Numbered from the stretch's first letter, positions 39,959 through 51,065 are shown. The stretch: 64,000 nt of DNA from Delftia acidovorans (GCA_031286585.1 JAITUC010000019.1:186001-250000); one strand, 5' to 3'. Translations and numbers: made by a program. The notes: generated by a model from the sequence alone, not told the origin.

Positions 39959-40540
39959 ATGGCCACTGCCCGCTATCCCCAGCCCGAACTGTCCAGCCTG
40001 CCCGAGGACATCCGCGCCCGCATCCTTGAAGTGCAGGAAAAGGCCGGCTTCATCCCCAACGTCTTCCTGGCCTTTGCGCGCCGCCCCGCCGAATGGCGCG
40101 CCTTCTTCGCCTACCACGATGCGCTCATGCTCAAGGAAGAAGGCAGCCTGACCAAGGGCGAGCGCGAGATGATCGTCACCACCACCAGCGCAGCCAACCA
40201 GTGCCTGTACTGCGTGGTGGCCCACGGCGCCATCCTGCGCATCTACGAAAAGCAGCCCTACGTGGCCGACCAGGTGGCCGTCAACTACCGCAAGGCCGAC
40301 ATCAGCGCCCGCCAGCGCGCCATGCTGGACTTCGCCATGAAGGTCTGCGAGCGCAGCCACGAAATCTGCGAGGCCGACTTCGAGGCGCTGCACGCCCACG
40401 GCTTCGACGACGAGGACATCTGGGACATTGCCGCCATCACGGCCTTCTTCGGCCTGTCCAACCGCATGGCCAGCTTTGCCGGCATGCAGCCCAATCCCGA
40501 GTTCTTCCTCATGGGGCGCGTGCCGCGCGAGAAGAAGTAG
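39959..40540 (+). CDS. AhpD-like carboxymuconolactone decarboxylase family, peroxidase-related
   Basis: 193 residues. The redox motif NQCLYCVVAHG (CxxC then His) identifies an AhpD-like 'peroxidase-related' protein, and FIPNVFLAFARRPAEWRAFFAYHDALM precedes it as in that family. Such proteins reduce peroxides or peroxiredoxin partners via the vicinal cysteines. The ATG is set by AGGAGACAAGACCC. Its last 32 bases overlap the end of the convergent MocR gene. Confidence 0.85.
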   Translation: MATARYPQPELSSLPEDIRARILEVQEKAGFIPNVFLAFARRPAEWRAFFAYHDALMLKEEGSLTKGEREMIVTTTSAANQCLYCVVAHGAILRIYEKQPYVADQVAVNYRKADISARQRAMLDFAMKVCERSHEICEADFEALHAHGFDDEDIWDIAAITAFFGLSNRMASFAGMQPNPEFFLMGRVPREKK

Positions 40541-42002
40541 GCTGGCCGACCTGCGCCTCCTGGCGCGCCGCAGCACCCTCTGCCAACCCCCGGCATATCT
40601 CCCCTACCTGCCCCACGGCCCCCAGCAGGCGCGGCGTGGGCTCGTTGGCGCAGTTCAGGCGCAGGTGGTTGGGCAGGTCCGAGCGCGATGAGAACAGCGG
40701 GCCGGGGCTGACCCCAATGCCCAGCTCCAGCGCGCGGCGGTGAACCTCCAGTGCATTCACCTGGCGCGGCAGTTCCACCCACAGCAGAAAGCCCGCGCGC
40801 GGGGCCGAGACGCGGGTGCCGGGCGGAAAGCTGGCCTCGACCCTGGCCGTGACGGCCTGCACCCCGGCCTGCACGCGGGACTTGAGGCGGCGCAGGTGCC
40901 GGTCGTAGTCGCCGCTGGCCAGTACCTCGCTCACGGCAGCTTCCAGCAGCGGCGCACCGGCCCAGTCGCCCGCCAGGCGCACCTGCAGTACCTGGGCATG
41001 GAAGCGGCCCGCCGCGATCCAGCCCACGCGCCAGCCCGGCGCCAGGGTCTTGGACACCGAGCCGCAATACAGCACGTTGCCGCTGCCGTCGAAGGCCTTG
41101 CAGGCCGGCGGGCGCTGGCCGTCGCCTGCAAGGTCGCCATAGACATCGTCTTCGATCAAGGGAATGCCCGCCCGCTCCAGCAGCGCCACCAGGGCTTGCT
41201 TGCGCTCCACCGGCATGCTGGCGCCCAGCGGGTTCTGCACGGTGGGCGATGCCAGCACGGCAGCCGGCCGGTGGCGGGCAATGGCCTCGGCCAGCGGCTC
41301 CAGCAGCAGGCCTTCGCGGGGATCGGTGGCAATCTCCAGCGCCTTCAGGCCCAGGTCCTCCAGCAGCAGCAGGCTGCCGAAGTAGGCGGGCCGCTCTACG
41401 GCCACGACATCGCCGGGCTTGCACACGGCGCGCAGTGCCAGCCGCACGGCCTGGGTGGCGCCGGCCGTCAGAACCAGGTCATCAGGGCCGAAGCGCGCAC
41501 CCCATTGCGCAGCCCGGGCTGCGATCTGGCCCCGCAGGTCGGCGCGGCCCGGCGGCATGCTGTAGGTCTGCCCGTGCGCGTCCAGGCGGCGCCCGGCGGT
41601 CTGCAGCGCGCGCTGCAGCCGGGCCGTGGGCAGCCAAGCCGGGTCGGGCAATGCCGCACCCAGCGGGATCAGGCGCGTGTCGGGGCTGCTGAACAGCGAG
41701 CGCGCCAGGGCCGACAGGGTCACGGGCACGGGGCGCGACGAAGGACGGGACGCCTGCAGCGCCGCGCCGCCGGTTGCCTGGCGCACAAAGTAGCCCGAGC
41801 GCGGGCGCGCGACGATCAGGCCCTCGGCCTCCAGGCAGCGCAGCGCCTCCAGCGCGGTGGGCAGGCTGACCTGCTCGCGCTCGGCCAGGCTGCGCGCGGA
41901 AATCAGCCTGTCGCCGGGGCGCAGCGCGCCGCAGGCCAGCGTCTGGCGCAGGGACTGGGCAATGCGGCGGTACTGCGGCAAAGGGTCTTGGGAAGTGGGC
42001 AT
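40509..42002 (-). CDS. MocR-type regulator (GntR HTH + aminotransferase domain)
   Basis: 497 residues. An N-terminal GntR winged helix (PLPQYRRIAQSLRQTLACGALRPGDRLISARSLAEREQVSLPTALEALRCLEAEG) is fused to a fold-type I aminotransferase. The PLP lysine is in YCGSVSKTLAPGWRVGWI, and IEDDVYGDL holds the Asp that binds the pyridine ring. MocR proteins sense PLP-bound amines. Divergent from an arylamine N-acetyltransferase, which is its probable target. Its 3' end overlaps the AhpD-like gene by 32 bases tail to tail. Confidence 0.9.
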   Translation of the reverse strand: MPTSQDPLPQYRRIAQSLRQTLACGALRPGDRLISARSLAEREQVSLPTALEALRCLEAEGLIVARPRSGYFVRQATGGAALQASRPSSRPVPVTLSALARSLFSSPDTRLIPLGAALPDPAWLPTARLQRALQTAGRRLDAHGQTYSMPPGRADLRGQIAARAAQWGARFGPDDLVLTAGATQAVRLALRAVCKPGDVVAVERPAYFGSLLLLEDLGLKALEIATDPREGLLLEPLAEAIARHRPAAVLASPTVQNPLGASMPVERKQALVALLERAGIPLIEDDVYGDLAGDGQRPPACKAFDGSGNVLYCGSVSKTLAPGWRVGWIAAGRFHAQVLQVRLAGDWAGAPLLEAAVSEVLASGDYDRHLRRLKSRVQAGVQAVTARVEASFPPGTRVSAPRAGFLLWVELPRQVNALEVHRRALELGIGVSPGPLFSSRSDLPNHLRLNCANEPTPRLLGAVGQVGEICRGLAEGAAARQEAQVGQPTSSRAARAP

Positions 42003-42098
42003 ACCGATCTGTGCAGGGTGGTTTTCTTGGATTCTGCTTATACAGCCGTTCGCCGTGCGGATTTATCGTTGCAGCCATCAAGCAAACCGAGGAATCCC

Positions 42099-42893
42099 AT
42101 GCACGCCAGCAATTTCGATCTCCAGACCTACTTCCGCCGCATCGGCTTCGGTGCCGGGGACTCCGCCCGGGCCGATGCCGCCACCTTGCAGGCGCTGATG
42201 CGACAGCAGTTGTTCGCGGTGCCTTTCGAGAACCTGGACGTGCAGGCCGGCAAGATCGTCTCGCTGGTGCCCGAAGACATTGCAGGCAAGATCCTCGGCG
42301 GCGCCCGGGGCGGCTATTGCTACGAGGTGAACGGCCTGTTCGCCATGGCGCTGCAGGCCCTGGGCATTGCCTACCGCTTTGTCGCGGCACGGCCCATGTT
42401 CTATCCGGCACGCCGGCCCCGCACCCACATGGCCCTGGTGGCCGAGGTCGAGGGACGGCGCTGGCTGTGCGACCTGGGCTTTGGCAGCTACGGCATACGC
42501 GCCCCGATGGCCCTGGACGTGCTGGACACCGATGTCCGCCAGGACGGTGACACCTTCCGCCTGAGCCTGGACGACCAGGGCGAGTACCTGCTCCAGGCGC
42601 GCGTGGACGGCGAGTGGGCCAACCAGTACGCCTTCAATCTGTCGCCTCAGGAGTGGGTGGATTTCGCCCCCGCCAACTACCTGAACTCCACCCACCCGGA
42701 TGCCATCTTCGTGCAAAAGCGGGTGGTGGTGCTGCACCAGCCGGCCGGCCGCATGATCCTGGTGGGCGACGCGCTCAAGACCATCACGGCCAGCGGCACC
42801 GAGACCAGGCAGCTGGCGCCTGATGAAATCCAGGACGTGCAGGGCAGCCTGTTCGGACTGGCGCCCGAGCGCCAGGCGGCTGCCGTGTGCTGA
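42099..42893 (+). CDS. nat: arylamine N-acetyltransferase
   Basis: 264 residues, normal for bacterial NAT. The Cys-His-Asp triad is intact: C74 in RGGYCYEVNG, H110 in PRTHMALV and D125 in LCDLGFGS. NAT moves acetyl from acetyl-CoA to arylamines and hydrazines. The N-terminal LQTYFRRIGF and FENLDVQAG motifs are standard. The homology starts at 42099. Divergent from the MocR gene. Confidence 0.93.
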   Translation: MHASNFDLQTYFRRIGFGAGDSARADAATLQALMRQQLFAVPFENLDVQAGKIVSLVPEDIAGKILGGARGGYCYEVNGLFAMALQALGIAYRFVAARPMFYPARRPRTHMALVAEVEGRRWLCDLGFGSYGIRAPMALDVLDTDVRQDGDTFRLSLDDQGEYLLQARVDGEWANQYAFNLSPQEWVDFAPANYLNSTHPDAIFVQKRVVVLHQPAGRMILVGDALKTITASGTETRQLAPDEIQDVQGSLFGLAPERQAAAVC

Positions 42894-42907
42894 CGCGCTA
42901 GAGCGTG

Positions 42908-43912
42908 TTATGCCGGGCAGGTCGAATCCCGCTCGATCAGCTCGAACCCCAGGTCGAACGCCGAGCGCCCGGCACTCTGGCCCTTGCAGCGTGCCAGCAC
43001 CAGTTCGGCGGCCAGGCGGCCTATGCCCGGCCCGTCCACATGCACAGTGGTCAGCGACGGCAGCAGGTGGGCCGCGAAATCAGCATTGCCGAAGCCCGAG
43101 ACGGCCAGGTCCACGGGCACGCGCAGCCCGCGCGCCTGGGCCTCCACCAGAATGCCGTGGGCCAGCATGTCCGAGCTGCAGACCACGGCCTGCAGATCGG
43201 GCCGCTGCGCCAGCAACTGGCCCAGTGCCTGCCGGCCCAGCTCCAGGCTGCCGGGCGCGGACACGGTGACCGTGGGCACCTCGCGGCCCCAGGCGGCGAG
43301 AAAGCCCTCGCGCCGCTGCTGGGCCCGGTGGTCGCTGCCCGTGGCCATGCCCACGCGCTGCAGGCCGCGCGAGAGGAAATAGCCGGCCAAGGCGCTGCCC
43401 ACCTTCAGGTGGGAGAAACCCACCACCATGTCCAGCGGCCTGTCGCTGAAGTCCCAGGTTTCCACCACGGGAATGCCGGTCCTGCGCAGCCGCTCGCGCG
43501 CCTTGTCGGACTGCACCAGGCCCATCATCACAATGCCGTCGGGCTGGCGCCCGATCATGGCGTTGAGCACCTCTTCCTCGCGCTGCACGTCGTAGAAGGT
43601 CTGCCCCAGCAGCAGCTGGTAGCCCTCCTGGGCCAGCGCTGCCGTCAGGGACTGCACCGTGGGCAGGAATTGCGACACCGACAGCGCAGGCACCACGCCC
43701 GCCACCATGCGGCTGCGCCTGGACTTGAGCCCGCCCGCCAGCAGGTTGGGGATGTAGCCCGTGGCCTCCACGGCCTGGCGCACGCGCTCGCGCGTTTTCT
43801 CGGAAACGATGGCGGGATTGCCCAGGGCGCGCGAGGCCGTGATCAGCGAGACGCCGGCCGCCTCGGCCACGTCGTGCAGCGTGGCGGGCCTGGGAGGTGT
43901 GGGTGTGTTCAT
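42908..43912 (-). CDS. LacI-family transcriptional regulator
   Basis: 334 residues. HTH: TLHDVAEAAGVSLITASRALGNPAIVSEKTRERVRQAVEATGYIPN, then a periplasmic-binding-like effector domain with the GntR/GulR-type sequence AVVCSSDMLAHGILVEAQARG. It is divergent from a Bug receptor and sugar-acid dehydratase; two matching operators lie between. Likely inducers are aldarates such as galactarate or talarate. The ATG at 43912 was chosen over one at 43951 by homology. Confidence 0.92.
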   Translation of the reverse strand: MNTPTPPRPATLHDVAEAAGVSLITASRALGNPAIVSEKTRERVRQAVEATGYIPNLLAGGLKSRRSRMVAGVVPALSVSQFLPTVQSLTAALAQEGYQLLLGQTFYDVQREEEVLNAMIGRQPDGIVMMGLVQSDKARERLRRTGIPVVETWDFSDRPLDMVVGFSHLKVGSALAGYFLSRGLQRVGMATGSDHRAQQRREGFLAAWGREVPTVTVSAPGSLELGRQALGQLLAQRPDLQAVVCSSDMLAHGILVEAQARGLRVPVDLAVSGFGNADFAAHLLPSLTTVHVDGPGIGRLAAELVLARCKGQSAGRSAFDLGFELIERDSTCPA

Positions 43913-44023
43913 GGCAAAGCGCGATCGCGGGCAGGCATCGGGGACGGCCATGAAGATAGCAGACCGCCTGCCACGCGCGGCCGCACGGCCTGCCCTGCAT
44001 CGCAGAAATCGCGATTGACAGCC

Positions 44024-44045
44024 AAAATGACAACGATATCATTTT
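44024..44045. promoter_or_regulatory. LacI-type operator 1
   Basis: AAAATGACAACGATATCATT plus TT forms a dyad with perfect AAAATGA/TCATTTT arms. It resembles the TGATATCGTTGTCA half-sites of GntR/GulR-type LacI repressors. It lies 112 bases upstream of lacI. Confidence 0.75.
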
Positions 44046-44105
44046 GGTGAAGCGCAACTCTTTGCATATACAAACTGGCATCGGCGCTTTTTCATTTCGC
44101 TAGAA

Positions 44106-44120
44106 ATGACAACGATGTCA
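44106..44120. promoter_or_regulatory. LacI-type operator 2
   Basis: ATGACAACGATGTCA, a near-copy of operator 1, lies 79 bp away (centre to centre) and only 20 bases before the Bug ATG. Two operators this far apart would allow repression by looping. Confidence 0.75.
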
Positions 44121-44140
44121 CTCACAAATCAGGAGACAAG

Positions 44141-45109
44141 ATGAACCACATTCTTCGCGCCATGGCGCTGGCCCTGGCCGCGCTCACCGCCTTTTGTGCA
44201 TCGGCCCAGGCCTGGCCGGAGCGGCCCGTCACCCTGGTCGTGCCCTTCCCCGCCGGCGGCTCGACCGACCAGGTCGCGCGCGCCGTGGCCCCTCGGCTGG
44301 GCGAGAAGCTCCGGCAGTCCTTCGTGGTGGAGAACAAGGCCGGCGCCACAGGCACCATCGGCGCGGCCTTTGTGCAGCGCGCGGCGGCGGACGGGCAGAC
44401 CTTTCTCGTCACCTCGCTGGGCCCGCTGGTCATCGTGCCCCACCTGATCAAGAACCTGCCCTACGACGCACTCAAGGACTTCGACCTGATCACCGTGGCC
44501 GTGCAATCGCCCAACGTGCTGGTCGTGCCCGCCACCTCACCGCTCAAAAGCGTGGCCGACGTGGTCGCCCACCTCAAGGCCCATCCGGGCAAGATGAGCT
44601 TTGCCTCGGCCGGACACGGCTCCAGCGACCACCTGACGGCAGAACTGTTCTGGCAGCAGACGGGCACCCAGGGCGTGCACATCCCCTACAAGGGCGGCGC
44701 GCCCGCCCATGCCGACCTGATCGGCGGCCAGGTCGATGCCTCGTTCCAGAACATCAATGCCGTGATCCAGCACATCCGGGCCGGCAAGATGCGCGCCCTG
44801 GCCGTGACCAGCCCGCGCCGCTCGCCCGTGCTGCCGGACCTGCCCACGCTGGCCGAGGCCGGGGTGAAGAACGTGGAGGTCGCCTCCTGGCAGGCCATCG
44901 TCGCGCCCAAGGGCCTGCCGCCTGCGCTGCGTGACAAGGCGCATGCGGCCTTTGTCGAGGCGCTCAACGATCCCCGGGTGCGCGAGCAGTTCGTCTCCAT
45001 CGGCTACGAGATGGTGGCTGGCACGCCCCAGCAGTTCGCCGAATTCCAGCGCCAGGAATACGCGCGCTGGAAGACGGTCATCGAGGCCGGAAAGATCAGC
45101 ATCGACTGA
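44141..45109 (+). CDS. Bug-family periplasmic solute receptor (TctC-like), 5
   Basis: 322 residues. Signal peptide ILRAMALALAALTAFCASAQA, then WPERPVTLVVPFPAGGSTDQVAR and HIPYKGGAPAHADLIGGQVDASF. It follows CAGGAGACAAG. First gene of the LacI-controlled pair with a talarate/galactarate dehydratase-like enzyme, so its ligand is probably an aldarate. No transporter membrane subunits are nearby. Confidence 0.9.
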   Translation: MNHILRAMALALAALTAFCASAQAWPERPVTLVVPFPAGGSTDQVARAVAPRLGEKLRQSFVVENKAGATGTIGAAFVQRAAADGQTFLVTSLGPLVIVPHLIKNLPYDALKDFDLITVAVQSPNVLVVPATSPLKSVADVVAHLKAHPGKMSFASAGHGSSDHLTAELFWQQTGTQGVHIPYKGGAPAHADLIGGQVDASFQNINAVIQHIRAGKMRALAVTSPRRSPVLPDLPTLAEAGVKNVEVASWQAIVAPKGLPPALRDKAHAAFVEALNDPRVREQFVSIGYEMVAGTPQQFAEFQRQEYARWKTVIEAGKISID

Positions 45110-45165
45110 GCCTTTGCTCCCTCCTGCCCTCCCCCTCCAGCTTCCAACGACCGCACCGCGCCTCC

Positions 45166-46323
45166 ATGACCTCTTCAAGCCTTTCCGAAACCACCAGCCA
45201 GGACCGCATCCAGTGGATACGCCTGTCGTCCTGCTACCTCCCCCTGGCCCGGCCCATCAGCGATGCCAAGGTGCTCACGGGCCGCCAAAAGCCCATGACC
45301 GAGGTCGCCATGCTGTTCGCCGAGATCCAGACCCGCGACGGCCACCGGGGCCTGGGCCTGAGCTACGCCAAGCGCGCAGGCGGCCCGGGCCAGTTCGCCC
45401 ATGCCCGCGAAATCGCGCCCTCCCTGCTGGGCGAAGACCCCAGCGACATCGCGCGGCTGTGGACGCGCATGTGCTGGGCCGGCGCCTCCGTGGGCCGCAG
45501 CGGGCTGGCCGTGCAGGCCATCGCGGCCTTCGACGTGGCGCTCTACGACATCAAGGCGCGCCGCGCGGGCCTGTCGCTGTCCAAGCTGCTGGGCTCGCAG
45601 CGTGAATCCGTGCGCTGCTACAACACCTCGGGCGGCTTTCTGCACACCCCGCTCGATGAACTCAAGCGCAACGCCAGCGCCTCGCTGGAGCGCGGCATAG
45701 GCGGCATCAAACTCAAGGTGGGCCAGCCCGACTGCGCGCTGGACATACGGCGCGTGGAGGCCATGCGCGCCCACCTGGGCGATGCCGCGCCCATCATGGT
45801 CGATGCCAACCAGCAATGGGACCGCCCCACGGCCCAGCGCATGTGCCGTGCCTTCGAGGAGTTCAACCTGGTCTGGATCGAGGAGCCGCTCGACGCCTAC
45901 GACCACGAAGGCCACGCCGCGCTGGCCGCACGCTTCGACACGCCGATCGCCACCGGCGAGATGCTGACCAGCGCCGCCGATCACGGCGATCTCATACGCC
46001 ACCGCAGCGCCGACTTCCTCATGCCCGACGCGCCGCGCGTAGGCGGCATCACGCCCTTCCTGCAGATCGCGGCCCAGGCCGAACTGGCCCACCTGAGCCT
46101 GGCGCCCCACTTCGCCATGGAGTTGCACGTGCACCTGGCCGCCACCTGTGCCAACGAGCCCTGGGTGGAACACTTCGACTGGCTGGAGCCGCTTTTCAAC
46201 GAACGCCTGGACATCGCCAATGGCCGCATGCTCGTGCCCACACGCCCCGGCCTGGGACTGAGCCTGAGCGAGCAGGCACGGCGCTGGACGCGCGAAAGCG
46301 TGGAGTTCGGGGAGAGGGGCTGA
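45166..46323 (+). CDS. enolase-superfamily acid-sugar dehydratase (talarate/galactarate-like)
   Basis: 385 residues. The mandelate racemase subgroup residues are all present: base K184 in GGIKLKVG, metal ligands D213 (IMVDANQQW), E239 (WIEEP) and E265 (ATGEML), and base H315 in LAPHFAMELHVHLA. The sequence RQKPMTEVAMLFAEI near residue 40 resembles L-talarate/galactarate dehydratase. The reaction would be dehydration of an aldarate to a 2-keto-3-deoxy acid. It shares an operon with a Bug receptor under LacI control. Other acid-sugar dehydratases of the same subgroup cannot be excluded. Confidence 0.83.
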   Translation: MTSSSLSETTSQDRIQWIRLSSCYLPLARPISDAKVLTGRQKPMTEVAMLFAEIQTRDGHRGLGLSYAKRAGGPGQFAHAREIAPSLLGEDPSDIARLWTRMCWAGASVGRSGLAVQAIAAFDVALYDIKARRAGLSLSKLLGSQRESVRCYNTSGGFLHTPLDELKRNASASLERGIGGIKLKVGQPDCALDIRRVEAMRAHLGDAAPIMVDANQQWDRPTAQRMCRAFEEFNLVWIEEPLDAYDHEGHAALAARFDTPIATGEMLTSAADHGDLIRHRSADFLMPDAPRVGGITPFLQIAAQAELAHLSLAPHFAMELHVHLAATCANEPWVEHFDWLEPLFNERLDIANGRMLVPTRPGLGLSLSEQARRWTRESVEFGERG

Positions 46324-46329
46324 GGGCCG

Positions 46330-47672
<1,343 letters not shown>

Positions 47673-47676
<4 letters not shown>

Positions 47677-49553
47677 GGTGTGTCGGCGGATGGGGTGGAG
47701 GGTGCCAGGGCCAGGCTGAGCGTGAAGACGGCGCCGCCGCCCGGGTGGTTGCTGCCCGTCAGCGTGCCGCCGCATTCGCGCACGATGCCGGCCGACAGCG
47801 CCAGCCCCAGGCCCAGGCCCACGCCCTCTTCCTTGGTGGTGAAGAAGGGCTGGAACAGATGAGCCTGCGCCGCTTCGCTCAGACCCGGCCCGTGGTCGCG
47901 CACGGTGACCTGGGCGCGGCCGCCGGCCACGGCGCAGGCCAGTTCCAGGCAGGGCGCGGGCTGGCCGCGCATGGCGTCCAGAGAGTTGTTGATCAGGTTG
48001 ATCAATACCTGCTCGATGCGGTTGCGGTCGCACCAGGCCACGGCCTCGGGCACGCCGTCATCGCGCAGGATGCGGGCGCCGGTCTCGGCCACGCGCGACT
48101 CCAGCACCGCCAGCGCATTGTCCAGCGCATGCGCCAGCGGCACGGCCTGGCTGGCGCCGCTGGACTTGCGCGCAAAGTTGCGCAGCTGGCCCGTGATGCG
48201 GCCCATGCGGTCGGCCAGCTGGGCCATGCGCTCCAGGTTGACGCGCGTGGTTTCGGTGTCGCCGCGCTCCAGAAAGCGCTGGCTGTTGCCGGCCAGGGTG
48301 CGCAGCGCCGTCAGGGGCTGGTTGAGTTCATGGGCCACGCCCGTGGACAGCTGGCCTATCACGGCCAGCTTGCCGGCCTGCACCAGTTCGTCCTGGGCGG
48401 CGCGCAGCGTGGCCTCGGCATGGGTGCGCTCGGCCACCTCGGCCTGCAGCGCCTCGTTGGCGGCCGACAGGTCGGCCGTGCGCTGCTCCACCTTGCGCTC
48501 CAGCTCGTCATGCGCGGCCTGCAGCGCCTCGCGGGCGGCCAGGCGGTCGCGCAGGTGGCGGCGGCGCTCGTTGACCATCATCGCCAGCAGCAGCACGAAG
48601 GCCGCGCCCACGGCAGCGGCCAGCGCACGGCTCTGGGCCAGTTGATCGATCTGCTCCAGGTGCGAGAGCACGGTGATTGTCCAGGGCGTGCCCGGCAACT
48701 GGCGCGACTGGGCCAGGAAGCGGCCGCTGACCGGGTAGACCGCGCCTGGCGACTCCTCGCCATGCCGCGCAATGCGCACCAGGCGCGCGCCCTGGCCCAG
48801 GTCGCGCAGCACCTGCAGGCCCAGGGGCTCCAGCGCGCGGCGGTTGTACTGGCGCGTGTGGTCGAAGGCGGCGCGCGTGCCCTCGTCCAGCGTGCGCAGG
48901 GTGGTGAATTTCCAGTCGGAAACCGTGCCCAGGATGACGACGCCGTTCTCGTCACCCACCAGCACAGGCGCCTCCACGGTGGACCACGATTGCTCCAGCT
49001 GGTCCAGGCTGACCTTGACCACGGCCACGCCCAGCGTGTGGGTGTCGTCGCCCAGCGTGGAGGCAAGGTAGTAGCCGGGCTCGCCGCGCGTGGTGCCTAT
49101 GCCGAAGAAGCGCGCGCTGCCCGTGGCCATGGCCGTGCGGTAATAGGGACGAAAGCTCAGGTCCTCGCCCATGTAGCTGTCGGTGCGCCGCCAGTTGCTG
49201 GAGGCCACGACATGGCCGCGGGCATCGACCAGGTAGGCGGTCAGCGTGCCCGCGCGGTCGTTGAGCTGCTCCAGGTAGGCGTTGACGCGGTTGGTGAGCT
49301 GCTCGTCGCCGGGCTCGGCCAGCAGCCTTTGCACATTGCCTTCCAGTGCCAGCACGTCGGGCAGGAAGGCGTATTTGCCGATCTCGCGCTGCAGGCTGGC
49401 GCCGTACAGCTCCAGCCTGTGCATGCCCGTGGCACGCAGATCGGCGATGCCCAGCCGCTGGGCCAGCAGGTACGCACCCCAGCCGCTCAGCCCGCTCAGG
49501 GCAAGCCATAGCAAGAGCAGGATGAGCTGGCGCAGGGGGCGGCGGGCGGGCAT
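47673..49553 (-). CDS. dctB: C4-dicarboxylate sensor kinase DctB
   Basis: 626 residues. Two membrane segments (near residues 8-30 and 307-328) flank a periplasmic double-PAS (dCache) sensor with the DctB motifs ASSNWRRTDSYMGEDLSFRPYYRTA and FGIGTTRGEPGYYLAS. Then a coiled coil, H-box GKLAVIGQLSTGVAHELNQP and HATPase domain with NLINNSLDAMRG and KEEGVGLGLGLALS. It senses succinate, fumarate or malate and phosphorylates DctD. The ATG at 49553 was chosen by homology. 46 bases downstream of dctA. Confidence 0.93.
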
Positions 49554-49599
49554 GGTGAAGGCACCGATGTTATCAGCGCCCTCCCGCACCGGCCGGGCC

Positions 49600-50907
49600 T
49601 CAGGCGGAGACAGCGGGCCGCCCTTGCTCGGAATGGTCCGTGGGCAGCAGGGACTCGTCGTCGTCCGTGGCCGTGGTCGGATCGACGGCGCCTTCCCACT
49701 TGGCCACCACGGCCGTGGCGATCGCATTGCCCAGCACATTGGTCAGGGTGCGGCCCATGTCCAGGAAGTGGTCGATGCCCAGGATCAGCAGGATGCCCGC
49801 CTCGGGCAGGCCGAACATGGGCAGCACGGCGGCCACCACCACCAGCGATGCGCGCGGCACGCCGGCAATGCCCTTGCTGGACACCATCAGCACCAGCAGC
49901 ATGGTGATCTGGGCCGTCAGCGTCATGTCGATGCCGTAGGCCTGGGCGATGAAGATGGCCAGGAAGGTGGTGTAGACCATCGAGCCGTCCAGATTGAACG
50001 AGTAGCCCAGCGGCAGCACGAAGCCGATGATGCGCGGCTTGACGCCGAACTTCTCCAGCTGCTCCATGAGCTTGGGATAGGTCGACTCGCTGCTGGCCGT
50101 GGAAAAGCCCACCAGCAGCGGGCCGCGGATCAGGTTCAGCAGGCGGAAGATGTCACGGCCCAGCACGCAGTAGCCGGCCACGATCAGCAGCACCCACAGC
50201 GTGGCCAGGGCCAGGTAGAAGCACAGCATGAACTTGCCGAACACCGACAGCATGCCCAGGCCATGGATGGCGATGGTCCCGGCCACGGCGCCGAACACGC
50301 CCACGGGGGCGAAGCGCATCACATAGTCGGTGACCTTGAGCATGACGTGGACCACCTCGTCCATCAGGCCCACCATGGAGCGCGCGGCCTGGTTGTGCAG
50401 GTTGCCCAGCGCAATGCCGAAGAACAGCGCGAACACCAGGATCTGCAGCACCTCGTTGGTCGCCATGGCCTCGAAGATGTTCTTGGGGAACACGTGGGCG
50501 ATGAAGTCCTTGAGGTTCAGCGCCGAGGTCTTGAGGTTCAGGCCCTCGGCCGACGACGGCAGGGCCACGCTCAGGCCGTGGCCGGGCTGCAGGACGTTCG
50601 CATAGATCAGGCCGATGGCCAGCGAGCAGAACGAGGCCACGACGAACCAGCCCAGCGCGCGGCCGCCGATGCGGCCCACGGCCTTGGCATCGCCCATGTT
50701 GGCCAGCCCCGACACCAGGGTGGCGAACACCAGGGGCGCGATGATCATCTTGATCATGCGCAGGAAGACATCGGTGAGGATACCGAAGTAGCTGGCGATT
50801 TCCTTGGCGGCCTCGGGCGTGGGCGCGTAGCTGTTGCAGGCATAGCCCACCAGCACGCCAAGGACCATGGCCACGAGCACCATGGTGGTCAAGCGGTTGA
50901 ATTTCAT
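49600..50907 (-). CDS. dctA: C4-dicarboxylate:cation symporter DctA
   Basis: 435 residues, SDF (glutamate/dicarboxylate symporter) family. Diagnostic motifs are FSTASSESTYPKLMEQLEKFG (serine-rich hairpin), LGYSFNLDGSMVYTTF and LGIDHFLDMGRTLTNVLGNAIAT. It takes up succinate, fumarate and malate. Upstream are a sigma-54 promoter and DctD-like binding sites. It is the first gene of dctABD; having dctA ahead of dctBD on one strand differs from the rhizobial divergent order. Confidence 0.95.
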   Translation of the reverse strand: MKFNRLTTMVLVAMVLGVLVGYACNSYAPTPEAAKEIASYFGILTDVFLRMIKMIIAPLVFATLVSGLANMGDAKAVGRIGGRALGWFVVASFCSLAIGLIYANVLQPGHGLSVALPSSAEGLNLKTSALNLKDFIAHVFPKNIFEAMATNEVLQILVFALFFGIALGNLHNQAARSMVGLMDEVVHVMLKVTDYVMRFAPVGVFGAVAGTIAIHGLGMLSVFGKFMLCFYLALATLWVLLIVAGYCVLGRDIFRLLNLIRGPLLVGFSTASSESTYPKLMEQLEKFGVKPRIIGFVLPLGYSFNLDGSMVYTTFLAIFIAQAYGIDMTLTAQITMLLVLMVSSKGIAGVPRASLVVVAAVLPMFGLPEAGILLILGIDHFLDMGRTLTNVLGNAIATAVVAKWEGAVDPTTATDDDESLLPTDHSEQGRPAVSA

Positions 50908-51049
50908 GCGGATTTTTTCGTTGGACGTGTTTCGGTCTTGCAAGCGAGCCCGGCCACCACGGCTGCCGGCCACGGGCCGGATGCCACAGCGAAGACGGGC
51001 CTGTCTCCCTGCATACACAACCACGATGCACGTGGCCTGCGCCTGACAG

Positions 51050-51065
51050 TGCACAGACCGTGCCA
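51050..51065 (-). promoter_or_regulatory. sigma-54 promoter of dctABD
   Basis: On the minus strand, TGGCACGGTCTGTGCA matches the -24/-12 consensus TGGCACG-N4-TTGCW at 15 of 16 places, including the essential GG and GC. Transcription would start about 130 bases before the dctA ATG. Confidence 0.85.
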
